NCBI GenBank assembly: GCA_003241055.1
Contig: QFOD01000011.1
Span: 1 to 64,000, forward strand
Reading direction: 5' to 3'
From: Roseateles depolymerans
GTDB lineage: Bacteria; Pseudomonadota; Gammaproteobacteria; Burkholderiales; Burkholderiaceae_C
Length of the DNA: 64,000 nt
The position numbers and the translations under genes were made by a program. Positions 6,830 to 15,365 of the stretch are shown here, piece after piece. The notes under the pieces are model-generated. The model had not been told where the DNA came from. It was given only the letters and a program-made list of their open reading frames with translations, and did no database searches. How positions within the stretch are numbered: the stretch's first letter is position 1; each line of letters opens with the position of its first letter.

Positions 6830-6866
6830 TCGAATTTCGCAAATTACATAACTTTGCGAAATTCGA
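6830..6866. repeat. Perfect 14-bp inverted repeat between convergent genes
   Basis: Arms tcgaatttcgcaaa (6830-6843) and tttgcgaaattcga (6853-6866) match exactly around a 9-nt AT-rich loop. It lies just past the terminator of the lipoprotein gene and 5 nt past the metallo-hydrolase stop. There is no T-run next to it, so it is not a standard intrinsic terminator. Confidence 0.7.
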
Positions 6867-6871
6867 TGTGC

Positions 6872-7660
6872 TTATCCAGCCGCTGGCACGGGTATCCAGT
6901 CCGTGCCTTCGGTCGGGTCGGCCACGGTGATATCAGCCGGCAGACCATCCAGCGCGCCCGCCAGTGCCTGGGTGGCCAGCGCCGGCGTGTTGTTGCGGTC
7001 GCTGAGGTGGGCGGCCACGACAGGCCCCAGACGGGCGTGACGGCAGCGCGCCAGCAGATCCGCCGCCGCCGCATTGGACAGGTGGCCATGGGTGCCGAGG
7101 ATGCGGCGCTTCAGCGAAGCGGGGTAGGGGCCGTTGCGCAGCAGTTCTTCGTCGTGATTGCATTCAAGCAGTAGCGCAGCGCAGCCCGACAGCGCGGTGG
7201 ACACGCTCTCCGGGGCGCAGCCCAGGTCGGTCACGATGCCCAGCCGATGCTGGCCGTCCTCCACGACGAGCTGCAGCGGTTCCTGTGCGTCGTGGGGCAC
7301 GGCGAAGGGCAGCAGGGCCAGGTCCCCCCATTCCAGTCGTGCCTCGCTGGCTGTCAGGTGCAGCAGCTTCGTGTCCAGCCTGTCACTGCCGATGGCGCGC
7401 CAGGTGCCTCGGCTGGTGATCAGCGGCAGACGGTGACGCTGGGCGAACGCCACCGAGCATCCGACATGGTCGCCATGCTCATGGGTGATGAAGAGGGCGT
7501 CCAGGTCGGCCGGCTCCAGGCCGGCCCGGGCCAGGCGCCGCACCAGTTCGCGCTCGCTGAAGCCGGCGTCCACCAGCAGCCGTGTCTGTGTGATGCCCTG
7601 GCTGGCCTCGATCAGCGTGGCATTGCCGCCGCTGCCGCTGCCCAGACTGCGAAAGCGCAT
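6872..7660 (-). CDS. MBL-fold metallo-hydrolase (YycJ-like)
   Basis: A 262-aa metallo-beta-lactamase-fold hydrolase with the dinuclear zinc motif THEHGDHVG (residues 59-67) and the N-terminal GSGSGGNATLI strand typical of YycJ/WalJ-like proteins. It is cytoplasmic, with no signal peptide. The start at 7660 (MRFRSLGSG) is chosen over an ATG 18 nt upstream because the intervening AAAGGAGAAGGG is a strong ribosome binding site. A terminator separates it from bamC upstream. The substrate is unknown; relatives act on nucleic acids or phosphodiesters. Confidence 0.88.
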   Translation of the reverse strand: MRFRSLGSGSGGNATLIEASQGITQTRLLVDAGFSERELVRRLARAGLEPADLDALFITHEHGDHVGCSVAFAQRHRLPLITSRGTWRAIGSDRLDTKLLHLTASEARLEWGDLALLPFAVPHDAQEPLQLVVEDGQHRLGIVTDLGCAPESVSTALSGCAALLLECNHDEELLRNGPYPASLKRRILGTHGHLSNAAAADLLARCRHARLGPVVAAHLSDRNNTPALATQALAGALDGLPADITVADPTEGTDWIPVPAAG

Positions 7661-7680
7661 CCCTTCTCCTTTGCGCATCC

Positions 7681-7715
7681 AAAAACAAGGCCCGCGGGCG
7701 CGTGCCGGCGGGCCT
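7681..7715 (-). terminator. Intrinsic terminator after bamC
   Basis: On the minus strand a stem AGGCCCGC (7715-7708) with GCGGGCCT (7695-7688) is followed by TGTTTTT (T-run at 7685-7681). It ends the dapA-bamC transcript before the metallo-hydrolase gene. Confidence 0.85.
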
Positions 7716-7736
7716 GGCTGTCGACGGGACGTCGGC

Positions 7737-8909
7737 TTACTTCACATCGTCCATCAGCAGGGACAGGATGCGCTTGGCATTGTCGTCCGTGACCGATTGG
7801 CCGCGATCGTCCAGCACGCTCACGGTCGACTGGTTGCCCTCGGACTTGACCAGCACGCGGTAGCGCACCGGCGTGTAGGCCTTGGCGCCGAACAGGCGCT
7901 GGAAGAAGTTCGGTTCGTCCTTGCCCGCCTGCTCCGGGTCGGCGTAGCGCAGGTAGAACAGGCCGGCGGAGCGGTCGCGGTCCTCGATGGTGAAGCCGTG
8001 GCGGTCCAGCGACTGGGCCACACGGCGCCAGGCGCGGTCGAAGCCATCGGCCACGCTGAGCTTGTCGGGCACCTGCGACAGCGGGCGCCGCGCGCCGCGC
8101 GGGCCGTCGGTCGGCGGGGTCACCGCGGCCACGGCCTTGTCCGGCACCGAAGCACCGGCAGCGACCGCCTTGGCCGCCTCTTCCTTGCCGCCCAGCTTCA
8201 GCATCAGGCGCGACAGCATCTCGGCCTCCAGCGACGGATCGCTGGGTCGGTCCTGCCACGCCGTCGCGTCGCGGGTGGTGGTCGTGTAGACCTCCTGCAT
8301 GCCGCGATGGCTGATGAAGATGTCGGTGCCACTGGCGGCGCGATCGATGCGCGTGCGGTACATATCACGCTCGCCACTCGACCACAGGCCGTCGAAGACC
8401 TTGCCGATGGTCGAGCGGATGAAATCCTGCGGCAGCTTGGCGCGGTTTTCCGCCCAGTTGGTTTCCATGATGCCCAGTTCGGGCTGGTCCTTCACGACCT
8501 CCAGGCCGCGCTCCTGCCAGAAGCTGCGCAGTTGGGGCCAGAGCTGCTCGGGCGGCAGCGAGCTGTGCAGCCAGCGCTCGTTGCCGCTGCGTTCGAGCCG
8601 TACGTCACCGACGCTGTTGAGCGCGACATTGCCGCTGGCGACGGCAGCGCCCGGCGTGTTCTGGCGCGGCGCGGCGGCCAGCGCGGAGGCGCTGATGGCG
8701 CCGTCCTGCACCTGGGCGCGGTTGTCCTTGGCGAGCTGGGTCAGATCCGGCGGGATGTCCAGACCCTTGGTCTGGCGCGAGGCGGCCTTGTAGTCGACCT
8801 TGTCACTGGAGAAGATGCTGTCGAAGGTGCTGCAGCCGGCGAGCGACAGGACGAAGGCTGCACAAGCCAGACGGGTCGCCGTGGGGCGATGCGAGGAAAG
8901 GGACATCAC
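7737..8909 (-). CDS. bamC: Outer membrane protein assembly factor BamC
   Basis: A 390-aa lipoprotein of the BamC/NlpB family. It has a signal peptide with lipobox LAGC (Cys26), an N-terminal unstructured stretch carrying YKAASRQTKGLDIPPDLTQL (the BamD-binding segment), and two helix-grip domains, roughly residues 95-220 and 285-388. BamC is an accessory subunit of the BAM complex that inserts beta-barrel proteins. It follows dapA, as in E. coli, where bamC is dapA's neighbour. Start choice lies between GTG 8909 and ATG 8906 (MMSLSSH); spacing from the upstream GGAG slightly favours the GTG. Confidence 0.92.
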   Translation of the reverse strand: MMSLSSHRPTATRLACAAFVLSLAGCSTFDSIFSSDKVDYKAASRQTKGLDIPPDLTQLAKDNRAQVQDGAISASALAAAPRQNTPGAAVASGNVALNSVGDVRLERSGNERWLHSSLPPEQLWPQLRSFWQERGLEVVKDQPELGIMETNWAENRAKLPQDFIRSTIGKVFDGLWSSGERDMYRTRIDRAASGTDIFISHRGMQEVYTTTTRDATAWQDRPSDPSLEAEMLSRLMLKLGGKEEAAKAVAAGASVPDKAVAAVTPPTDGPRGARRPLSQVPDKLSVADGFDRAWRRVAQSLDRHGFTIEDRDRSAGLFYLRYADPEQAGKDEPNFFQRLFGAKAYTPVRYRVLVKSEGNQSTVSVLDDRGQSVTDDNAKRILSLLMDDVK

Positions 8910-8999
8910 GCTGGAAATCTCCGGGGGAACAGGTTGCCCGCGTGGACGGGCAGCCGCGCATTAGACCAGACGGGGCGGGCCGTCGGCCGCGCCTTTGCG

Positions 9000-9881
9000 T
9001 CAGATCAGGCCGGCCTCGGTCAGGGCTTGCCCGACCCCGGCCTGGCCGGCATCGGTCAGCGGGGTGATGGGCAGGCGCACGACCGGCGTGCAACGGCCCA
9101 GGCGCGACAGCGCCCACTTCGTCGGGCCGGGGCTGGGCTCGCAGAACAGCTGCTTGTGCAGGCCCAGCAGCTTCAGGTGGATCTTGCGGGCCTCGATGGC
9201 ATTGCCTTCCAGGGCCAGCCGGCACATCTCGGCCATCTGGCGCGGGGCCACGTTGGCCGTCACGCTGACATTGCCATGCCCGCCCAGCAGCATCAGCGCG
9301 ACGGCCGTGCCGTCATCGCCGGAGTACACGTGGAAGCCAGCCGGCGCATGCTTGATCAGGAAGGCCGCGCGCTCGATGTTGCCGGTTGCCTCCTTGACGC
9401 CGAACACGCCCGGCAGGCTCGCGCAGCGCAGCGCGGTCTCGGGGGCCATATCGGCCACCGTGCGGCCCGGCACGTTGTAGAGCATCATGGGGATGTCCAC
9501 CGCCTCGGCCACGGCCTTGAAGTGCTGGTAGATGCCTTCCTGCGAGGGCTTGTTGTAGTAGGGCACGACCGACAGCGTGCAGTCGGCGCCGACCTGCTTG
9601 GCATAGCGGCTCAGCTCGATGGCTTCGGCCGTGGAGTTGGCGCCGGTGCCGGCCAGGATGGGGATGCGGCCCTTGGCGTGTTCGACCGCGACACGGATGA
9701 TCTCGCGGTTCTCCTCCATGCTCACCGTGGGCGATTCGCCCGTGGTGCCGACCACGCCGACGCAGGCCGTGCCCTCCTCGATGTGCCAGTCGATCAGGCG
9801 GCGCAGCGCCTCATAGTCGATGCGGCCGTCCTCGTGCATGGGGGTGACGAGGGCGACGATGCTGCCAAGGATGGGCTTCAT
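9000..9881 (-). CDS. dapA: 4-hydroxy-tetrahydrodipicolinate synthase
   Basis: A 293-aa class I aldolase that condenses pyruvate with aspartate semialdehyde, the first committed step of lysine and meso-diaminopimelate synthesis. The Schiff-base lysine is K163 in GVFGVKEATGN; Y135 (MLYNVPGRT) and the GTTGESPT loop (T46-T47) complete the catalytic triad. Length is normal. The start overlaps the stop of the methyltransferase gene by ATGA. bamC follows 90 nt downstream. Confidence 0.97.
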   Translation of the reverse strand: MKPILGSIVALVTPMHEDGRIDYEALRRLIDWHIEEGTACVGVVGTTGESPTVSMEENREIIRVAVEHAKGRIPILAGTGANSTAEAIELSRYAKQVGADCTLSVVPYYNKPSQEGIYQHFKAVAEAVDIPMMLYNVPGRTVADMAPETALRCASLPGVFGVKEATGNIERAAFLIKHAPAGFHVYSGDDGTAVALMLLGGHGNVSVTANVAPRQMAEMCRLALEGNAIEARKIHLKLLGLHKQLFCEPSPGPTKWALSRLGRCTPVVRLPITPLTDAGQAGVGQALTEAGLI

Positions 9882-10429
9882 GTGGGGAGGTCCTGTGAAT
9901 CGATTGATTTTAGAAGCGGAGCCTGGGCGTTCTCGCCAGGCCGGGGCCGGATCGCCGCAACGCGCTGCACGACGCGCGGGTTGACGCCGGTCTCCTCGAT
10001 GTCCTCGAAGCCGGCGATCTGCCAGTCGGCCAGGGCGCGCAGCAGCTCGCCGCGCTGCAGCAGGAAGTCAGGCCGGCTGGGTCGCCCGAGGCGCTGATGG
10101 CCGTCGGCGAAGGTTTCCCACACCAGCAGGCCTCCTGGCGCGACCGCCGCGCGTAAGGGCTCGATCAGCGGGCGCCAGAGGTAGTTGCACACCACGACGA
10201 GATCGAACTGCCGGCCGGTCAGCGGCCAGGGGCCGTTCTCGATGTCGGCGTCGATGATTTCGGCCATGCCGCGCAGTGGCGCCGTGGCGGTGGTGTCGCG
10301 GTCGACGCCGCAGACCTGCCAGCCCTGGGCGACCAGCCAGCGCAGGTTGCGGCCGGAGCCACAGGCCAGGTCCAGCGCGTGGCCGGGAGAGGGCGGCGTC
10401 CAGCGCCGCAGCCAATGGGACGGGGTCAT
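9878..10429 (-). CDS. Class I SAM-dependent methyltransferase
   Basis: A 183-aa Rossmann methyltransferase: motif I LDLACGSGRNLRWL with post-I acid GVDRD, IIDADIENGPWPL, and the motif IV strand FDLVVVCNYLWRPL. No substrate-specific domain is visible; the fold matches the small Methyltransf_11/25-like enzymes. The ATG at 10429 shares its A with the stop of the upstream 40-codon gene, and its own stop overlaps dapA, so it sits in a tightly coupled string. The substrate is unknown. Confidence 0.85.
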   Translation of the reverse strand: MTPSHWLRRWTPPSPGHALDLACGSGRNLRWLVAQGWQVCGVDRDTTATAPLRGMAEIIDADIENGPWPLTGRQFDLVVVCNYLWRPLIEPLRAAVAPGGLLVWETFADGHQRLGRPSRPDFLLQRGELLRALADWQIAGFEDIEETGVNPRVVQRVAAIRPRPGENAQAPLLKSIDSQDLPT

Positions 10430-10551
10430 CAGAAGCAGGACCAGAGCTGGTCGGCGAGCTGGGTCAGCGTGGCGGGTTGCTGGTAGGCCAGTGCCGTGAG
10501 CGTCAGCACCACGGCCGCGGCGGTGCCCCATAGCAAGGTGCGCAGCTTCAT
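10429..10551 (-). CDS. 40-aa single-helix membrane peptide
   Basis: A small frame starting MKLRTLLWGTAAAVVLTLTA: a basic N-terminus, one hydrophobic helix (residues 5-23) and a 17-residue tail ending QLWSCF. Its ATG overlaps the MFS transporter stop (ATGA) and its TGA shares a base with the methyltransferase ATG, so it fills the space between the two genes exactly. That perfect fit and the membrane-helix composition argue that it is translated. It could be a transporter-associated peptide or a secretion signal with a short tail. No family is recognised. Confidence 0.6.
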   Translation of the reverse strand: MKLRTLLWGTAAAVVLTLTALAYQQPATLTQLADQLWSCF

Positions 10552-11768
10552 GCGGGCCGGGCCTCCAGCCGTGCGATGGGGCCTTCGCGCACCGGCAGGT
10601 TGGCCAGCAGGGCCATCACGCCCAGCGCGACCGCGAGGCCCCAGACGATGTCGTAGCTGCCGGTGGTGTCGTAGAGCTTGCCGCCCAGCCAGACGCCCAG
10701 GAAGCTGCCGATCTGGTGGCTCAGGAACACGAAGCCGCCCAGCATCGACAGGTGCTGTGCGCCGAAGATCTGCGCCACGACGGCATTGGTGGGCGGCACC
10801 GTGGACAGCCACAGGAAGCCGATGACGGCCGCGAAGAGATAGACGCTGACCGGTGTCAGCGGCGCGGCCAGGAAGGCGACGATGGCGACCGAGCGCAGGC
10901 CGTAGATGCCGGCCAGCAGGTAGCGCTTGGGGATGCGCTGGCCCAGCGAGCCGGCCGCGAAGGTGCCGAAGATGTTGAACAGGCCGATCAGCATCAGCGC
11001 GCCGGTGGACACCTCCAGGCCGAGCCCGTGGTCCTTCAGGTAGCTGGGCAGGTGCACGCCGATGAAGACCACCTGGAAGCCGCAGACGAAGTAGCCCAGC
11101 ATCAGCAGCAGGAAGCTGCGGTAACCGAGGGCCTCGCGCAGCGCCTGGCCGGCGCTTTGCTGCGGGCCGCTGGCCGGCGCCCGGCCCGGTTCGCGCACGC
11201 CGAATGCCAGCGGCAGGATCAGCAGCGCCGCGCCGGCCAGCAGGTAGAGGGCGGGTTGCCAGCCGAGGTGGGTGATCAGCCAGGTCTCGACCGGGATCAT
11301 CACGAACTGGCCGAACGAGCCGGCCGCCGCGGCGATGCCGAAGGCCCAGGATCGCCGCTCGGGCGACACCGTGCGCCCCAGCACGCCGTAGATCACGGCA
11401 TAGGTGGTACCCGACTGGGCGATGCCGATCAGCACGCCGGTGCTCAGCAGAAAGGCCAGCGGGTGGCTGGACACGGCCATCAGCAACAGGCCCAGGGCAT
11501 AGAGCAGACCGCCGCCGACCAGCACGCGCCAGGCGCCGAAGCGGTCGGCCAGCAGGCCGGCCAGCGGCCCGGCGAGGCCCCAGGACAGGTTCTGCACCGC
11601 CATCGCGAAGGAGAAGGTCTCGCGCGTCCAGCCGCGTTCGGTGACGATGGGCTGCAGCCAGAAGCCGAAGCCGTGGCGTATGCCCATGGACAGCGTGACG
11701 ATGAGCGCGCCGCACAGCAGCACCTGTCGCACGGACAGGGGGGCTGTGGCGCTGCGTGCTGAACTCAT
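10548..11768 (-). CDS. MFS transporter
   Basis: A 406-aa major facilitator with about 12 hydrophobic helices. The loop 2-3 signature appears as GLLADRFGAWRVLVGGG, and the N-terminus (SMGIRHGFGFWLQPIVTERG) matches the oxalate/formate antiporter-like or monocarboxylate-type subgroup. A charged cytoplasmic loop (REPGRAPASGPQQSAGQ) divides the halves. It lies 50 nt downstream of the amidohydrolase in the same direction and overlaps the 40-aa gene. The substrate cannot be read from sequence; an anionic metabolite is a fair guess. Confidence 0.88.
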   Translation of the reverse strand: MSSARSATAPLSVRQVLLCGALIVTLSMGIRHGFGFWLQPIVTERGWTRETFSFAMAVQNLSWGLAGPLAGLLADRFGAWRVLVGGGLLYALGLLLMAVSSHPLAFLLSTGVLIGIAQSGTTYAVIYGVLGRTVSPERRSWAFGIAAAAGSFGQFVMIPVETWLITHLGWQPALYLLAGAALLILPLAFGVREPGRAPASGPQQSAGQALREALGYRSFLLLMLGYFVCGFQVVFIGVHLPSYLKDHGLGLEVSTGALMLIGLFNIFGTFAAGSLGQRIPKRYLLAGIYGLRSVAIVAFLAAPLTPVSVYLFAAVIGFLWLSTVPPTNAVVAQIFGAQHLSMLGGFVFLSHQIGSFLGVWLGGKLYDTTGSYDIVWGLAVALGVMALLANLPVREGPIARLEARPA

Positions 11769-11818
11769 GCGTGAACTGTAGCCAAATCGGGTAGTCGGGC
11801 GTGTGCGGCGGAGACCCG

Positions 11819-13306
11819 TCAGCGATGGGCGGCACCGGCCTTGGTTCCGCTCTTGCCCTTTGCTGCCGGACTGCCGGTCTTGCTGCCGTTGCGGGCGGCG
11901 CCCTGGGGCGAGGCCTTCGATGCCGTCTTGGCGCCCTTGGCGGCCGGCTTGGCATTGCCCTTGGTGGTGGCCTTGCCCGTCTTGCCGCCCTTCTTGCCGG
12001 TGGTGCGCTTCGGGGGGGCGACGTCGGCGGTGGAGGTGACCAGCTGCGAGCTGGCCGCTGCGACTTCGGCCAGGCGGGTCAGCAGCCGACCCTGCTTCAC
12101 GCGCAGCAGGGGCTGGTCGATCTGGTTCAGGTCGGTCAGCGGGTCGCCGCCCAGCAGCAGGAAGCTGGCTTCGCAGCCCGGGTCGAAGCAGCCGATCTGC
12201 CGCTTGGGGAAGAGCGCGCGGGGGGTGTCCTGGGTGGCCAGGCGCAGCAGTGTGGCGCGGTCCAGCCCGAGGGCATCCAGCGCGTGGATCTCCGCACGCG
12301 CCGTGCCGATGAAGACATCGGAGCCGATCAGCAGCTGCACGCCGGCCGCCTGCAGCCTGGCCAGATTGGCGCGCTGTACCTCGCGCAGTGCCGCCAGGGC
12401 GTCGGGTTCCAGCTTGAACAGCTCGGTGGCGGCGGTGGTGGTGATGACGGCCGTGTGCTGGCTGGCCGCGCGCGCGGCGGCGGCATCGCTGATCAGGAAG
12501 TGCTCGGGCGGCTCGGCCAGCAGGTTGGCATAGCCGGGCAGGTGGGCGATGACGTCGGCGCCCGCCGCCAGCGCGGCGTCGAAGTCGGCGGCGCTCTCGA
12601 CGTGCACCACGACCTTGAGCCCGTCGGCATGGGCCAGGCGAACGACGGCGTCCGCCACTTCCGGCTTGAGCCCCAGCCGCCCGAACATCTCGGGGCGTTC
12701 ACGCAGTTCGGGGCGCTCGCTGTGGGCCAGCACCAGGCGCAGCCAGCGGCCGCCGCGCGCCTTGATGGCCGGCCATTGCTGCACGGCCTGTTCAGGGCTG
12801 TCCAGCAGCACCAGCTGCTGCTGGGTGGCGGCGGCTTCCTTGCTGGGTTCGCGCAGCAGGCTGGCCAGTGGGTAGCCGTCGCCCGAGGTGATGCAGGCGG
12901 TGACGAAGCTCACGTCCGGCGCGGCCGGGTCGGCGGCCAGGGGCTTGACCTCGGCCACGTTGGCCGGGTCGCCGCACAGCATGGCGGCGTAGAGCACGCC
13001 CTCGTCCAGGTAGGTGTCGGCGTACTGCTTCCAGCCCCAGGCGGTCTGCAGGTTGTGGTTGTGGGCCTCGGCCAGCGGCGGGATCAGCACCTGCTGGTGA
13101 CGCAGGTCCATCTTGCGGTTGACCTTGGCCGGCTTCTTCGCGACGAAGACGCCGTTTTCGACGTAAAGACTGCCGCGCTGCAGCTGGTGACCATCGAACC
13201 AGCGCGCGTTCTTCAGCTCCCAGCTGAGGGGCGCGCTGGCTTCATAAGGCTGCTGGGCCTGGGCACCGAAGGCGGCCAGCAGCAGGAGTGGGATCAGGAA
13301 TCTCAA
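11819..13306 (-). CDS. Secreted amidohydrolase with histone-like lysine/alanine-rich tail
   Basis: A 495-aa amidohydrolase-superfamily protein. A signal peptide (MRFLIPLLLLAAFGAQA) leads to the catalytic barrel. Metal-ligand candidates are AEAHNHN (HxH variant), VVVHVES, VIAHLPG and IGSDVF. From about residue 425 to the end the sequence becomes low-complexity Lys/Ala/Gly/Thr/Ser (KRTTGKKGGKTGKATTKGN and similar), like the tails of histone H1-type proteins; this is not part of the normal enzyme. Export is likely, so the tail may bind polyanions such as LPS or extracellular DNA. The substrate is unknown. It is divergent from parE (67 nt). Confidence 0.85.
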   Translation of the reverse strand: MRFLIPLLLLAAFGAQAQQPYEASAPLSWELKNARWFDGHQLQRGSLYVENGVFVAKKPAKVNRKMDLRHQQVLIPPLAEAHNHNLQTAWGWKQYADTYLDEGVLYAAMLCGDPANVAEVKPLAADPAAPDVSFVTACITSGDGYPLASLLREPSKEAAATQQQLVLLDSPEQAVQQWPAIKARGGRWLRLVLAHSERPELRERPEMFGRLGLKPEVADAVVRLAHADGLKVVVHVESAADFDAALAAGADVIAHLPGYANLLAEPPEHFLISDAAAARAASQHTAVITTTAATELFKLEPDALAALREVQRANLARLQAAGVQLLIGSDVFIGTARAEIHALDALGLDRATLLRLATQDTPRALFPKRQIGCFDPGCEASFLLLGGDPLTDLNQIDQPLLRVKQGRLLTRLAEVAAASSQLVTSTADVAPPKRTTGKKGGKTGKATTKGNAKPAAKGAKTASKASPQGAARNGSKTGSPAAKGKSGTKAGAAHR

Positions 13307-13373
13307 GGGACGGATGCATCGGAAGGCCGCGCATCCTAGCCCGGCCGCCAGCTCTTCTTAGAATCCCGGCCCT

Positions 13374-15365
13374 ATGTCCAGTCGGCCCAATTCTTCGTCC
13401 ACCGCGCCGTCCACCTACGGCGAAGCCTCGATCCGCGTGCTCAAGGGCCTGGAGCCCGTCAAGCAGCGGCCAGGCATGTACACCCGCACGGACAACCCGC
13501 TGCACATCATCCAGGAGGTCATCGACAACGCCGCCGACGAGGCGCTGGCCAACCACGGCAAGCGCATCGACGTGACGCTGCATGCCGATGGCTCGGTGTC
13601 CGTCGCCGACGACGGCCGCGGCATCCCCTTCGGCCTGCACCCCGAGGAGGGCGTGCCGGTCGTGGAGATCGTGTTCACGCGCCTGCACGCCGGCGGCAAG
13701 TTCGACAAGGGCTCGGGCGGCGCCTACAGCTTCTCGGGCGGTCTGCACGGCGTGGGCGTGTCGGTCACCAATGCGCTTGCCAAGCGGCTGGAAGTGGCCG
13801 TCTGGCGCGACAAGCAGGTGGCTGGCATCGCCTTCGAGCATGGCGACGTGGTGCAGCAGGTCGTGACCCGGCCCATGGCCAGCGGCGACCGCAAGCAGGG
13901 CACGACGGTGCGGGTCTGGCCCGAGGCCAAGTACTTCGAGAGCGCCGAGCTGCCGCGCAACGAATTGATTCATCTGTTGCGCTCCAAGGCCGTGCTGATG
14001 CCGGGCGTGACGGTCACCTTGAAGAACGAGAAGACCGGCGACACCCAGACCTGGCTCTACAAGGCCGGCCTGCGCGACTACCTGCAGCAGGCGCTCAACG
14101 CCGACCCGCTGATCCCGCTGTTCGAGGGCGAGGGCTATGCCGGCAGCGGCGAGAGCGAGAACTTCGCCGAGGGCGAGGGCGCAGCCTGGTGCGTGGCCTT
14201 CACCGAGGAAGGCTCGCCGCTGCGCGAGAGCTATGTGAACCTCATCCCCACGGTGGCCGGTGGCACGCACGAGTCCGGCCTGAAGGATGGGCTGTTCGGT
14301 GCGGTGAAGAGCTTCATCGACATGCACTCGCTGCTGCCCAAGGGCGTCAAGCTGATGCCGGACGACGTGTTCTCGCGCGCCAGCTTCGTGCTCTCCGCCA
14401 AGGTGCTGGACCCGCAGTTCCAGGGCCAGACCAAGGAGCGCCTGAACTCGCGCGATGCGCTGCGCCTGGTGTCGGCCTATGTGAAGCCGGCGCTGGAGCT
14501 GTGGCTCAACCAGCATGTGGAGCACGGCAAGAAGCTGGCCGAGCTGGTCATCAAGCAGGCCCAGACCCGCCAGCGCGCCAGCCAGAAGGTGGAGAAGCGC
14601 AAGGGCTCAGGCGTGGCCGTGCTGCCCGGCAAGCTGACCGACTGCGAGAGCCGCGACATCACGCTCAACGAGCTCTTCCTGGTGGAGGGCGACTCCGCCG
14701 GCGGCTCGGCCAAGATGGGGCGCGACAAGGAGACCCAGGCCATCCTGCCGCTGCGTGGCAAGGTGCTGAACGCCTGGGAGGTGGAGCGCGACCTGCTGTT
14801 CAAGAACAACGAGATCCACGACATCTCGGTGGCCATAGGCGTGGACCCGCACGGCGCGACCGACAGCCCCGACCTATCCGGCCTGCGCTACGGCAAGATT
14901 TGCATCCTGTCGGACGCGGACGTGGACGGCTCGCACATCCAGGTGCTGCTGCTGACCCTGTTCTTCCGCCACTTCCCCAAGCTGGTCGAGACCGGCCATG
15001 TGTTCATCGCGCGCCCGCCGCTGTACCGCGTCGATGCGCCGGCGCGCGGCAAGAAGCCCGCGGCCAAGCTCTATGCGCTGGACGACGGTGAGCTGAGCGC
15101 GACGCTGGACAAGCTGCGCAAGGAAGGCGCGCGCGAAGGCTCCTGGAGCATCAGCCGCTTCAAGGGTCTGGGCGAGATGAGCGCCGAGCAGCTGTGGGAC
15201 ACCACGCTCAACCCCGAGACCCGCCGCCTGTGCCGCGCCGACTACGGCGCGCTGGACTTCGACGCCACCGTGGACGCCTTCAACCGCCTGATGGGCAAGG
15301 GCGAGGCCGCGTCGCGCCGCGAGCTGATGGAGCTGCACGGCGACTCGGTGGAAGTGGACGTCTGA
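13374..15365 (+). CDS. parE: DNA topoisomerase IV subunit B
   Basis: A 663-aa GHKL ATPase and TOPRIM subunit of topoisomerase IV, which decatenates daughter chromosomes. Visible are RVLKGLEPVKQRPGMYTR, the ATP-binding EVIDNAADEA and DDGRGIPFG motifs, GGLHGVGVSV, and the TOPRIM LVEGDSAGGSAKMGRD with a DADVDGSHI acid cluster. The compact C-terminus without the GyrB insert marks ParE rather than GyrB. The stop shares a base with the start of the GNAT gene; parC follows. Confidence 0.96.
   Translation: MSSRPNSSSTAPSTYGEASIRVLKGLEPVKQRPGMYTRTDNPLHIIQEVIDNAADEALANHGKRIDVTLHADGSVSVADDGRGIPFGLHPEEGVPVVEIVFTRLHAGGKFDKGSGGAYSFSGGLHGVGVSVTNALAKRLEVAVWRDKQVAGIAFEHGDVVQQVVTRPMASGDRKQGTTVRVWPEAKYFESAELPRNELIHLLRSKAVLMPGVTVTLKNEKTGDTQTWLYKAGLRDYLQQALNADPLIPLFEGEGYAGSGESENFAEGEGAAWCVAFTEEGSPLRESYVNLIPTVAGGTHESGLKDGLFGAVKSFIDMHSLLPKGVKLMPDDVFSRASFVLSAKVLDPQFQGQTKERLNSRDALRLVSAYVKPALELWLNQHVEHGKKLAELVIKQAQTRQRASQKVEKRKGSGVAVLPGKLTDCESRDITLNELFLVEGDSAGGSAKMGRDKETQAILPLRGKVLNAWEVERDLLFKNNEIHDISVAIGVDPHGATDSPDLSGLRYGKICILSDADVDGSHIQVLLLTLFFRHFPKLVETGHVFIARPPLYRVDAPARGKKPAAKLYALDDGELSATLDKLRKEGAREGSWSISRFKGLGEMSAEQLWDTTLNPETRRLCRADYGALDFDATVDAFNRLMGKGEAASRRELMELHGDSVEVDV

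Noticed and set aside
7485..10097. Very long plus-strand open frame opposite the MBL, bamC and dapA genes
   Set aside because: It runs antisense to three well-supported genes, has no family similarity I can see and is rich in residues expected from reverse reading of GC-rich codons.
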